Shown here piece after piece: positions 44,960 through 62,201 of a stretch of DNA of 64,000 nucleotides. The notes under the pieces were generated by a model. The model saw only the letters and a program-made list of their open reading frames with translations, had not been told where the DNA came from and made no database searches. The DNA is from Paragordius varius (lineage: Eukaryota; Nematomorpha). The first letter of the stretch is position 1; each line of letters starts with the position of its first letter. The position numbers were made by a program, and so were the translations under genes. The stretch spans positions 7,626,001-7,690,000 of the forward strand of contig OZ176053.1 of assembly GCA_964247055.1 (NCBI GenBank), in the 5' to 3' direction.

Positions 44960-46147
44960 TTTTTGAAAAATCATAATAATTTTAAGGAGATTTTGTTTTT
45001 CTTTCGTGGCATAATCTTTTGATTCTGCAATATTGTTCCCAGAATGTAATGCATCTTGGTTTTCATAAAAATTTTTAATTCGTGAAAAAAAACATTTGGG
45101 GTGAATAAGGTGGTAAATATATAAGCTTGTTTCTTAAATAACCCAAAATAGAACATTTATGAATGGGTGCGTTGTCGCAAATGACAAACGCATCTTGTGG
45201 TAACATGGCCAAAGACTCCTTCAAAAATGGTTTAAAAGTCTCGCCATTGAACGCTCCCTGTTTGATGCTAAAATTAACAAAACCCTGTATGCCAATCATA
45301 CACAACAAAGAGACGTTTTTCCTATAATAAAATAAAGATATAACTTTTTTAAAGCCCTTTACGATAGGTGCCTGTCCGAATATATTTTTTGCTATCAATG
45401 AAAACCCTGACTCATTAAATAATAGATTTTGTCCAAGGGTATATCGTTCACAAGAGGGCATATTCAAATCGTTTCTGAATAACCAGTGAGGAATTGCGTA
45501 GGTTCCATAATACACCTTTTGCGAGTGTAGTTTATAATTTTAAATATTTTATATATGATTTTTTTGGATATTTTGCATTCTGTTGGTAATTTATTGAGAA
45601 TCTCATCGACAGTCAATTCACAATCACCGAGGATTGTTTTGACCTGCCTGACTAGACCTTCATTGCATTTCGTTTTCCTACCCTTTTCCAATGGCTTTCT
45701 CTAATCCCAGAGTGCTTCGTCTCATAGCAATTATGGAACTTATAGACATGTCTAAATCATCTACAAAATGACGAGACGATAATTCATGATTTCTAGGATC
45801 CCCGAAAATTTTGTAGGCCTTAGCCTTTTTTTCATCTGACCAAAAATGATATTCTAAAATTAACAAAAACGGTACTTTTCCTTTTTCCTTTACCGTTTAA
45901 TGAATTTTTCATATTTTCATTCCCGTCGATTTCATTAACACCTAAAGTCTAAATCAAAAAAAAACCATCGTTGCCAGGCACAATACAATTTTGTCTCTGT
46001 CTTATACCAGCGTCAACATATTCTAAATCCTACATTATAAAGGAAAAAAATACCTGCAATACCAGGGTTACATCCTAACGAAATCGGATCAAATTGATTA
46101 TTTAATATAGCATCTATCGTGAATATCCCTTTTAAAATCGTTCCCAT
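44960..46147 (-). pseudogene. Tc1/mariner transposase, frameshifted, with three very short introns
   Basis: DDE-type transposase that would cut and rejoin the element ends. Predicted 5' exons 46054-46147, 45966-46022, 45876-45941 and from 45853 onward join in phase across introns of 31, 24 and 22 nt with GT-AG ends. The product starts MGTILKGIFTIDAILNN, continues KYHFWSDEKKAKAYKIFGDP and has a helix-turn-helix-like region (TVDEILNKLPTECKISKKII). The catalytic core shows FNESGFS, ALCMIGIQG-like and CDNAPIHKC followed by LRNKLIYLPPYSP, the second-Asp signature of the IS630/Tc1 group. The frame is broken about three times: near 45690, near 45510 and just after LPPYSP near 45110, where the product continues in another frame (VFFHELKIFMK). 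It is therefore probably inactive unless these breaks are assembly errors. Confidence 0.8.
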
Positions 46148-46639
46148 TTCAAAACAAAAAAAATAATAATTGAGTAAAAATTACGATTTTCCCAACCCTT
46201 TTATACTATAATTTTACGTGAAGGGTTAGTTGTTAGTGTACTTTCATTTTTACCAAAGATTTCCGACGCCCTCCCCCCATACTTCTTTAACTTTTTTGAT
46301 GAATATGATATAATATAGAGATCTTGTTTTTCCATTCTTTACCAAATATTTATACCCATTTAGAAAAAAAGTAAATTTTTCATAAAATAAAGTATACATG
46401 ACTGTATTTTTCTTAATATATATTTTTGTGTTTGAAAAAATTTACTTGTTAACATCTATATTTAACTAAGATAATTAATTATTTTATTAATATATATATG
46501 TATATATTTATTCGAACTTCAAATCATTTTTAATAATGTTGGAAAGTAGTTTAAATTAGCAAAAAAACAAAAACAGGTATCCTTTTATTTATTTTAATAT
46601 GATTAAAAATTTAAACCAGAAAAATGATAAAATACATGG

Positions 46640-48020
46640 TTATAGAAATATATGGAAGAAGATTATTTTTATAATGAATAATGATAAGTCTACTTGTTTG
46701 ATATGCAACTCCACCGTACCTTTGCCTAAATAAGCCAACCAAAGGCATTTTACAGCGCTTAACATGAACCATCGAAAATACAATTCAAATATTTTAGCAA
46801 ATAAAAAATCAAGCTATTGAAAAAGAAACTAAATGCTCAGAAAAACGGCCTTGTGAAACACAGCAAAATCAAAAAAATTCGTAAATATCAACAAAATATT
46901 AGAAATCCTAATAAAAAACAACAAATATTTTCAGAATGCAGAAATTTGGAAGGCTTTTATCAAAGCTTGTTGCTGATTAAAAATTATGAAGACAAAAAGA
47001 ATATGGAATCAATAAAAACATATTCCTATCTAGAAACACAATTATGCGGAGAGATGAGGATCTTAATAAGAATTTAACCGAAATTTTACATGAAAATATT
47101 GAATTTTATATATTTTTCACTTCAAATTTACGTGGCCTTCCATGACGAGTCAGCCAGAGAATTTTAAATAACCATATAATCAAAGGAAAATGAAACATAG
47201 CAATGTATTCTATTTTATATTTAGTCAAAAATCTTTTCTCAAAATGATTAATTAGAAATGCAATATCATTCACATTTTCAAAAGCAAGACTTCAAATTAA
47301 ATCAATTAAAAAAATGTTTCAATTCACTGTGATTGATTTGCAACGTACGATTTTTATGAGATATCGTATCAAAAAGAAAGACCAAAAGCAATTTTAGATC
47401 TCTTTTAAATAAGATATGAATGATTTTCTACCATCAAATATATTAATATATATATTTGTAGTAAAAATGGTCTTAATCTTTCTAAAAATGGAGCGCGTCT
47501 TAACCATCTTTAATCTCTATTAACTTCACTATGTCAACACCAATTCCTTTTAACTAAACTTAAAACTGAGAAGAGACACTCTTTTAGATTTGATGTAATT
47601 TACTATCTTGAAGCATATGTCCATATTTAAAACATATGCAGTAATTCATAAAATCTGGTGAATTATAAAGATCTTTGCCAAAAGCTACAAATCCATTTTA
47701 CTTCAATCGACTAAAATCCGTCTGAAGATATAGAGTTAATTATACAATAAATTAAATAATGTCGTTTCAGTATTTGTACTTGTGGTCAACCAGATGTCTT
47801 CTTAATCAACATTATTTATATATTTTGATATAAAATTATATATATAAAAATAACTATAAATAATTATTTTTCGTAATATTTAGTAATGGCCTGTGCTGGT
47901 CACCCCAAACCGCAAATAGATTATTTGCATCACTTGTGCTGAATGATAAAATATTTTAATACTTGATATTCATACCCCTCACCCAAAAAAAGTAGCCCGC
48001 AAAAAGGTTGGCCACTCCTG
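46640..48020 (+). mobile_element. Decayed hAT-like relic with a BED-type zinc finger
   Basis: Around 46670-46790 broken frames encode NNDKSTCLICNSTVPLPK followed by RHFTALNMNHRKYNSN, which matches the BED zinc finger at the start of GTF2IRD2/ZBED-type hAT transposases (CLIC...RH...H). A further frame at 46817-47077 (SKIKKIRKYQQNIRNPNKKQ) continues the region. At 47990-48015 a sequence reading GGTTGGCCACTCCTG resembles the inverted end CAGGAGTGGCCAACC of many hAT elements. The matching left end was not found. Between these landmarks the sequence is too degraded to follow; stops and frameshifts are frequent. Limits are approximate. Confidence 0.4.
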
Positions 48021-48595
48021 ATGTATATCCATAATGTTAAATTTTTACCAAAAAAATTACATTATTAATTTACTAATTCCCAGATTTGGAACGATTTCTA
48101 TTTTAGTCGGCATGGTAAATCCGAAATCGGGTAAGTTTGACGCTCTTTAAATCTTTAAACAATTGGTATTTTCAAATACCGGATACCTTTGAAATATTTT
48201 CTCATAGTGCGACCATATAAAATGATATCGAATACCTGGCTTTTAAACATACATAAAGTTAAATTATGTATCACATAATATAAAATGGCGAGATCCTTAT
48301 TTTCATCATACTGGCATTAATTTCATAATATTATGTTAGGAGCCGCAATATATGCCGCTAACTAAACCATACATGACGATGTTTCAATATTCTTGCAAAA
48401 TCTGTGGCGAGGAAAAATCAGGAAGACCTCGTTAGACTCGTAAACCGTGGTTTGACCCCCACTTCTTTTACATATCATTACATTTTTATTTTTTCGCAAT
48501 GATTTGGGGTGGTTTTTTACCCAGATCTTTATTTAAAAGTTGTTTTGGTTAAAATTCAATTAAAAAACCCTCTTTTCATGTTTTAGATTAAACGC

Positions 48596-48915
48596 TCATA
48601 TACAGTTTTGTAACTTCTAGCGTGCCCAATTCAAATAGCTCTAAAACACAATTGAAACGAGCAGCTGATATTAAAATCAATAAATATCAAAATTTGCTGG
48701 TAGATTGTAATTTAAGAGCTTTCCAAATTTAAATATTATATTCAACCATAAGATATTTTATTTGGTTGTATTTATAAATAAAAAAGAAAAAAATAGCGGC
48801 AAAAAGTTTGAGAAGTGGATTTTCTTACAATTTTACTTTTTTACAAAAAATTTGTATCATGCGCCTAAAAAGCTAAAGAATGGATTAAATATAGCCTATA
48901 AGAAATTTAAATTTT
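48596..48915. repeat. Dispersed repeat R, copy 1
   Basis: About 300 bp sharing blocks with 53580-53860 in the same order: TAACTTCTAG, AGCTCTAAAACACAATTGAAACG, AGCTGATATTAAAAT, TTTGCTGGTA and AAGCTAAAGAA. No coding frame or clear inverted ends. The nature of the repeat is unknown. Confidence 0.55.
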
Positions 48916-49086
48916 AAATAACTTTGGGTTGTAAAATAACCGAAAAGATCACGAAGTGTTAAACTCAACACTAGTTTTAAATATTGACAAATTATTTTAG
49001 TAGGGTTTCTTGATTTATTATACATGTTGATAAAATCTTCTATATAATAAATCGATTAAGATTTTTTGCTTTCTTTGATTCCAAAT

Positions 49087-49240
49087 CAGAAGTGTCCAAC
49101 ATGCGGCCCTACAACAAAATTTAGGCCCGAAAACTTGAAAAAAAACCAATAATACATTCATAAAGAAAATAACTCTGTAAAATTAAATTTCTATTTTTTA
49201 CATAAATATTATTTTTGATATTTAAGGATTATATAAACAC
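49087..49240. repeat. hAT-like end fragment next to the LINE
   Basis: Begins CAGAAGTGTCCAACATGCGG, close to the end CAGGGGTGTCCAACAC of the hAT-like elements at 5411 and 37767, and continues with a similar A+T-rich body. The opposite end is not seen; the LINE begins about 20 bp after this stretch and may have interrupted it. Confidence 0.35.
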
Positions 49241-49259
49241 CAACTTACTCCATCAAAAA

Positions 49260-52215
49260 TATATATATTATTATTATTATTACATTACATGTTTTCACTC
49301 GTGAGAGCGGTCATGTTATACAACCTGTCTCGCCATAAAACTCTATCTATGGCGTCCTCTGCATTAAGCTCGTATTCTGCTAGCTCTCTTTTTACTGTAT
49401 CTATCCATTTTGTTTTAGGTCGCCCACGTCCTCGTTTTCCCTCAACTATATAACCATCTATTATTTTTGCAATATAATTAGAATCTCTCCTTTCAATGTG
49501 CCCGAACCAACGTAGCCTATTTTTTGACATTCTTTCCACTATTGGCTTAATATCTGTGCTCCCACGAATAAATCTATTCTCGATTCTGTCCTTTCTAGTT
49601 ACCCCACACATCATTCTGAGCATTTTCATTTCAGTCACGTTAAATTGTCTTTCTTCGGATTTTTTGACACCCCATGTCTGTGAATTATACATCATTGAGG
49701 GCTGGACAACTGAACTGTAAATCTTACCTTTCACTCTAACATCAATATTTCGATCGCATAATACGCTCGAAATTTTCTTCCAATTTACCCAGCTGCTCTT
49801 TATTCTTAAATTAATATCGTCAGTTAACGAACCATCTGCACTTAACATAGCTCCCAGATATTTGCAACTTTCTTTACCCTTCAGAACCCAACTATCATCA
49901 ACTACCATTTCATGTTGTGGACCCCCAAAAGTAATAAGTTCGGTTTTTGCTTTGTTTACTTTCAGACCATATTGATCCAGCATAACAACCCATCTGTTTA
50001 CCGTTCGCTTTAACTCAATTAATGAATCAGACAAGATGATTATGTCATCTGCATACATTAAGTACCATCCTGAACTCACATTAACAACCTTGGCTACCTC
50101 GTCCATACAAATTATAAACAATAAGGGGCTGAGTGATGAGCCTTGGTAGACTCCATGCTTTATTGAAAAGGGCTCTGATAAACCTTGTGGAGTTTTAATC
50201 CTGGAGGTGTGTGATTCGTACATTATTTGTAACAACTTAATATAACTTTCTGGCACCTTTTTACGACGGAGACTCCACCAAATAGTTTCTCTAGGAATCC
50301 TGTCAAACGCCTTCTCTATATCAATCAAAACCCCGTGTAATTCTTTCTTTTTTTCAATGTGTTTTTCAATCAACCTCCTAACCGCATGTATAGGATCTAC
50401 TGTTGACTTTCCTGGCATGAAACCAAATTGATTTCCTTCTATAGATATCATTTTCCTGATTCGCTTTTCAATTATTTTTTCAAACAATTTCATAGTGTGC
50501 GACATAAGTTTTATCCCTCTATAGTTACTACATTCATTTATATCACCTTTTCCTTTAAATAAAGGCACAGTTAAACTTTCCTTCCATTCAACCGGGATTT
50601 CATACGTTGAAACAACTTTATTAAATACACGCTCCAAAAAATTTAATCCAGAATTTCCAAGCACTTTCCAACAATTTATATTTATGTCGTCCGATCCTAC
50701 AGCTTTGTTGTTTGGCATTTCTAACAAATTAGACTCTACTTCCTTTTGTGTAATTGCTTCTATTGGTCTATCAGTAGCTTCAACTGTATTTGGCAAAAAT
50801 ATCTCGCCTACCCCTTCATCTAAACTCACAAAGTACTCTTTCCATCTTTTTAATATTTCTACATTTTCGCACAGCAAGCTTCCATCTTTACCTTTTATTG
50901 CAGTCGCATAACCTGGCAAATCCATCCTGCGTTTATTCCTTTGCTGCGCAACTTTATACACTTTGTTTAAACCTTCATTACTATTTAACTCATCATAAAA
51001 TAAATTCATTTTTTCTTTCTTAACCTGACCGACTAATTTTTTCAATTCCTTATTTAAACTTTTATACTTATCTCTATCATCATCATTCCTTGTATGTCTC
51101 CATTTGTCAAAAGCCTTACCTTTTTCTCGTGACATCAATATTATTCTTTCATCGTAAAGCCAAGCCTCTCTGTATACTTGAGATTTTCCGCCTTTTAATC
51201 CACAAACTAGAGTTCCTGCCTTTTTGATTAACTGACTTACTTTATCCCAATCACCATTTAACCCTCCATCCTCGGATAACCGTATTTCTTTTATAAAAGC
51301 CTGCCTTTTTTCAGATAATTTCTCCCACTTAATACTTTTTAATCTCTTTGAATAAGAACCACTTTGTTTAGACTTTTCTTTCACGAAAAATTTACAAATA
51401 AGTAAATTATGTTGCGAACTAACCTCTAAGTTTGGCACGACCTTACAATCTATCACAAGCTTCAATAAATCTCTTGGAACAAGTATAAAATCTATTTGAG
51501 ATTTGTTTATGCCGCTCTTAAAAGTTACTAGATGACTCTCTCTTTTTTCGAAAAACGTGTTCGCTATCGCCAAATTGTGAGATTGTGCAAATCTGAGCAA
51601 ATTAATTCCTTCCTCGTTTCTTTCTCCATAAGAATGTCCCCCGTGCCATATTTCAAAAGATTCCCTTTTTGAACCAAGATGACCATTAAAATCCCCACAT
51701 AAAAACTTGACTCTGAGCTGAGGGAGAGCGACTATTTTTTCATCTAAAGTCTCGTAAAATTGCTCCTTTTCTTGTTTGGGTAAACCTATTTGCGGGGCAT
51801 ATATACTAAATACCGTTATGACCTCGTTACCTACCAAAATATCTAAATTCATGATTCGGCTGTTATAGCGTCTAACCTCTTTAACCTGATTGGACAATTT
51901 GGGATTAATGATAATTGCCACTCCATTTCGTCCGCCACTTTCACCTGAGTAATATAGTCGATAATTCTCTTCCAAAGTCCTTGCTCCGTTTCCGCGGTAA
52001 CGAGTCTCTTGTAATGCCAAAATATCAATATGTTTAACTTTCATTATTCTCACAATATCATTTAACTTACTTTTCAATGAACCAACATTTAAACTAGCAA
52101 AATACAGACATCTCGTATTCCTTTTCATTCTCTTTGTATTATTGGCCACAACACCAAAACCGCGGCTGGCCAGGCCTGACCGGTTATTACTATACACATC
52201 AATATTCATTTGACA
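49260..52215 (-). mobile_element. RTE-like LINE (non-LTR retrotransposon), nearly complete
   Basis: The element carries a single long minus-strand frame and ends, immediately after the stop codon, in a (TAA)n and (TA)n tail at 49260-49283. A microsatellite-like 3' tail with almost no 3' untranslated region fits RTE-clade LINEs rather than poly-A-tailed L1. The 5' limit is set by the start of the frame; a short 5' leader may extend a little further right. Target duplications were not identified. G+C content is visibly higher than in the flanking DNA. Confidence 0.8.
49285..52209 (-). CDS. LINE endonuclease-reverse transcriptase, 974 aa, uninterrupted
   Basis: The protein nicks target DNA and copies the element RNA into it. 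Residues ~35-290 form an APE-type endonuclease: FASLNVGSLKSK, ALQETRYRG, SGGRNGVAIII, FLCGDFNGHLG and SSQHNLLICKF. The reverse transcriptase spans ~500-780: SLTVPLFKGKGDINECSNYR, EGNQFGFMPGKSTVDPIH, LIDIEKAFDRIPRE, GVYQGSSLSPLLF and the catalytic MYADDIII box. The C-terminus has RWFGHIERRDS and GKRGRGRPKTKWIDTVKREL, typical of RTE-like elements that databases often label craniofacial development protein 2. No stop or frameshift interrupts these domains, so the copy is either young or recently active. The first Met is followed by about 30 residues before the endonuclease; this start was kept because it is the first in frame. Confidence 0.9.
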   Translation of the reverse strand: MNIDVYSNNRSGLASRGFGVVANNTKRMKRNTRCLYFASLNVGSLKSKLNDIVRIMKVKHIDILALQETRYRGNGARTLEENYRLYYSGESGGRNGVAIIINPKLSNQVKEVRRYNSRIMNLDILVGNEVITVFSIYAPQIGLPKQEKEQFYETLDEKIVALPQLRVKFLCGDFNGHLGSKRESFEIWHGGHSYGERNEEGINLLRFAQSHNLAIANTFFEKRESHLVTFKSGINKSQIDFILVPRDLLKLVIDCKVVPNLEVSSQHNLLICKFFVKEKSKQSGSYSKRLKSIKWEKLSEKRQAFIKEIRLSEDGGLNGDWDKVSQLIKKAGTLVCGLKGGKSQVYREAWLYDERIILMSREKGKAFDKWRHTRNDDDRDKYKSLNKELKKLVGQVKKEKMNLFYDELNSNEGLNKVYKVAQQRNKRRMDLPGYATAIKGKDGSLLCENVEILKRWKEYFVSLDEGVGEIFLPNTVEATDRPIEAITQKEVESNLLEMPNNKAVGSDDININCWKVLGNSGLNFLERVFNKVVSTYEIPVEWKESLTVPLFKGKGDINECSNYRGIKLMSHTMKLFEKIIEKRIRKMISIEGNQFGFMPGKSTVDPIHAVRRLIEKHIEKKKELHGVLIDIEKAFDRIPRETIWWSLRRKKVPESYIKLLQIMYESHTSRIKTPQGLSEPFSIKHGVYQGSSLSPLLFIICMDEVAKVVNVSSGWYLMYADDIIILSDSLIELKRTVNRWVVMLDQYGLKVNKAKTELITFGGPQHEMVVDDSWVLKGKESCKYLGAMLSADGSLTDDINLRIKSSWVNWKKISSVLCDRNIDVRVKGKIYSSVVQPSMMYNSQTWGVKKSEERQFNVTEMKMLRMMCGVTRKDRIENRFIRGSTDIKPIVERMSKNRLRWFGHIERRDSNYIAKIIDGYIVEGKRGRGRPKTKWIDTVKRELAEYELNAEDAIDRVLWRDRLYNMTALTSENM

Positions 52216-52689
52216 GCTTTAAACAAACAAAATAAAAAAATAATATTGAAGTGTCTAACTAATTATGACAAATTGATAGATGTTAAAAAAAAAAAACCTA
52301 GGCTATAGGTAAAAACGGAAATTATATTTCGCAATAAAAAATTTAAAGCAAAATTTATGTATAAAACAATATAAATCAAGGGTTATTTTATGTGTCATAG
52401 TAAAAAATAAAATAAATAGTGCTACAATACTTATCCAAGAATACAATCTATATATTGAGAATATTAATAGGCAAATTATAGTAAAAGGCCAACAGTAAGT
52501 CCTACGTCCAAAAAACAAAATGGGAATAGGTATGTTATAACAAAAATTTAAAGTATAGGATAATTGATAAAAGATAGAATAAACTTTGGATAAATAGATA
52601 AGAATTTAGAATTTTTTTTTCTTTTGTGTAATGTACGAACTCGCGCGCGTACAAATCTGTAGAAAGGAATAAGGAAAATAATGTATCAG

Positions 52690-53345
52690 GATTCTAATGG
52701 TACTCGTTTCTGTCATGAGTGAAGAAAGTTATTTGCACATTTGTTGTAAGTACTCCATATCAGATAATAACAAAATATTCGCATTTTTTCACAAAATTTG
52801 GTGAAAGTTAAATACTTTAATCTATAAAATATCACAATATATCATATTACAGGCAAACTTTTTTTAAAAAAAATTTTTTAGATGTGGCTCCGAAAGCCCC
52901 AAATTGGCTGGTTTTCTTAAAATGAACGCAAAAACGCCGTGATCAATATCTTAAATATATGAATGATATCAGATAAAAATATTTATAAAAAACGCCATTT
53001 TTCAAAACTTTAATTTTTGAAAATTTTGTTAAGGCGGTATTATACTCTTTTGAGGCATGATGGAAACGGTATAAAACGTAAAAACTCTCTTTTAATTCAA
53101 TGCTCAAGATTTTTATCGCATAAGAATTTTCAATTTAAAGTTAGGCTAATTTTGCTGATTTTTTGTAAACGCAATTTTAATTTAACATAAATTGAAAGAC
53201 GAAAATTTTATATAAAACATGCGCGTCTATTTTGTCCTGTTCTGATATGGAAGAGTGGCCTTAAAAGCGTAAATAACTCTTATAAATCACCTTGTAAGGG
53301 CCAAAACCCAAAGCTCAATGATAATTCTGGCACATTTCCAATAAG
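52690..53345. repeat. Foldback element family, diverged copy
   Basis: Arms match the element at 57559-58720. The left has AGTTATTTGCACATTTGTTG and GTAAGTACTCCATATC; the right has GCGTAAATAACTCTTATAAA and AAGGGCCAAAACCCAAAGC. The inner arm carries GATGTGGCTC, CGAAAGCCCCAAA and ATGAACGCAAAAACGC in the same order as the better-preserved copy. Non-coding; ends approximate. Confidence 0.5.
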
Positions 53346-53579
53346 AATAAATATATCATTATAATATTTTTAAGGATACTGTATTGCTCAATAAATTTAT
53401 TTTAAGACTGATGAATATTTTTATATATACCACATCCCTATGGTTTTTAAAATGTACTACTGAGTATTTTAACACTTCTTTATCCACTTTTTTCTCCTTG
53501 TGTGGCCTCGAAATTGTGAAAAAACTACAATTTTAAATTTAATTATCAAACATTGTTCTCAAAGTTTGTCTTTTTTCAG

Positions 53580-53860
53580 TTTTATGACTTCTAGAGCCTA
53601 ACATTGGGACAGCTCCAAAACACGATTGAAACGAATAGCTGAAATATTAAAATTAAAATATATCAAGTTTTTGCTGGTAAAATGTAGCCTGAAAGCTTCT
53701 TAAATCCATTTCTAATCATAAAGTAGATTTATTGTTGTAGCGATTATTTTAAAAAAAAAAGACGACAAAAAAGTTTCTACAACTTAACATTTGTTTTGAA
53801 AAAACTGTATAAAAGGCCTTAGAGGCTAAAGAAAGCATATTTTTAAAGGTTCAATACCTT
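53580..53860. repeat. Dispersed repeat R, copy 2
   Basis: Shares ordered blocks with 48596-48915: TGACTTCTAG, AGCTCCAAAACACGATTGAAACG, AGCTGAAATATTAAAAT, TTTGCTGGTA and GAGGCTAAAGAA. Same orientation as copy 1. Unclassified. Confidence 0.55.
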
Positions 53861-54011
53861 GAGTACTTTTTTTGAGATATAAAACTGCGCCAAGGGATTA
53901 AGGGTAAGTATAGGCGGCCCGCAAAGTCATTAGTCTTTCGGATAGTCATAATTGAATGAAATGAAGATGCAAGAGAGGTAAATACCCGTTAGATTATCTT
54001 TCATTTGGATA

Positions 54012-54594
54012 TTAACACCTTTGATTCAAATTGGGGTATCTAAATACCTCAGACAATATTTAAATTGAATTTTTAAAAACTACTGAAAGAAACGGTCCCA
54101 ATTTAAATTTTGCTTCTATCCTAAAAAAATTATAAAAATAAGCCGAAATATTTAAATAAAATTTGGTTTTTTTAAAAAAAAGTTTCATCTCAAACTTCTT
54201 TAACGCCATTTATATTTTGGAATATTTTTGCAGAATATTGTTATTTAACAAAGCTAAAATTAAATCTATATTTTCATTTAAATCACATCTAACATTGATA
54301 GAAACAGAAAAGGTGGTTTATTTTGTATTTTTTTCAAATTTAGCTAATTTACACATGTCATAATGACTAAGTTTTTACCTTGAGGTTCTACCTAAAAATA
54401 AATAATATCCAGTATTTTTGAATGAAATTATTTATATATTTCGGTCCATTAATATTATAAATGTGCAAATATTTGCCATGGTTTTAATTTATTCCATATT
54501 TTTTGAATTATTCTATTTTAAACAAGCCTAGGGCATCCAACTAACCCAATTTGAATAGAAGGGCTAAAATGGATATGTTGTATCCAAGTGTTAA
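54012..54594. mobile_element. TTAA-flanked MITE, copy 1, upstream of ALDH7A1
   Basis: Flanked by TTAA on both sides (54012-54015 and 54591-54594). The left end is CACCTTTGATTCAAATTGGG and the right end is the inverted relation CAACCCAATTTGAAT...TATCCAAGTG. It ends 42 bp before the predicted ALDH7A1 start codon, so it probably overlaps the promoter or 5' leader. TTAA targeting suggests a piggyBac-type source. No coding capacity. Confidence 0.68.
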
Positions 54595-54636
54595 ATATTT
54601 TTTTAAAACAGATGAACGAACACATGCCCAGAATTA

Positions 54637-61548
<6,912 letters not shown>

Positions 61549-62201
61549 TAGTTATAAAAAAGCCAATTTAAGAATAAACTTAATATTTTAACAATTATAA
61601 TATATGTAATCGCCTGCACCTAATATTTAGACATTTAATCAAAGTTTATAATAGAAATAAATTGCTAAACAGACACTATTTATTGAAAAAAATAAACTAA
61701 AGTCACCCAATTAAAATATATTGCTTGTGTATGTATGATTAGTGCAATAACGGTAAAGAATGAGCTAATGTTCTCGCAATCGGGTACCAGAAAAAAATAT
61801 GTTAAATAAAAATGCATTTTCATTATGTAAAATTCATAAATGTAATATAATATGATTAGGTTGTTGTCCAAAATATGAACGCTTCATGATTAATGTTTTC
61901 CGTTTTATATGAACACTATTTTAAAATATCAAATCAATGAATAATGCATAATTAATGTTTAAATATTTGATTGCAAAATAATCACAATTTAAAAATAAAA
62001 TATATCCCCTTTACAGTCTAAAAACCTTTTCCATCCAATCATAAATGAGTGTCATCACTAACAATCCAATTGTAAAAAAATCGTTTCGATTTACATGAAA
62101 TATCATTACGATTGACTAGGAAAAATGGGTTTTTAGACCGGAAAAGGGAGTGTACATATATCATATTATATGTGAGGATGGAAGAAAATAAAATTAGGTA
62201 T
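61549..62201. other. Intergenic DNA between convergent ALDH7A1 and HIG1 genes
   Basis: Contains both 3' ends. A 127-bp segment (62014-62140) has short inverted ends: CAGTCTAAAAACC on the left against GGTTTTTAGACCG on the right, with TA before the left end but no TA on the right. It may be a tiny MITE. Nothing else recognised. Confidence 0.4.

Larger units (their letters stand above)
44231..46404 (-). mobile_element. Tc1/mariner (IS630-superfamily) transposon, 2.17 kb, with long inverted repeats
   Basis: The element is bounded by inverted repeats that begin CAGTCATGTATA at both ends and extend ~170 bp (44231-44402 and 46242-46404) with scattered differences. It is flanked by TA on both sides (44229-44230 and 46405-46406), the Tc1/mariner target duplication. 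It carries one minus-strand transposase gene. The two repeat arms have diverged at many positions, so the insertion is not recent. Confidence 0.88.
52216..54011. other. Intergenic repeat-rich DNA upstream of ALDH7A1
   Basis: No gene recognised. Holds a diverged foldback copy (52690-53345) and repeat R copy 2 (53580-53860), listed separately. Remaining sequence is A+T-rich, with a small CG-rich alternation at 52644 (CTCGCGCGCGTAC). Confidence 0.45.

Noticed and set aside
49496-51023. Several plus-strand frames of 74-77 codons
   Set aside because: Shadows of the LINE reverse transcriptase frame on the minus strand.
49285-52209. Host gene annotation as craniofacial development protein 2
   Set aside because: That label in databases derives from RTE-type LINE sequence; domains, single frame and (TAA)n tail show a retrotransposon.
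52303-52518. 71-codon hydrophobic minus-strand frame just upstream of the LINE
   Set aside because: Length and composition fit chance; it is in no clear relation to the LINE frame.
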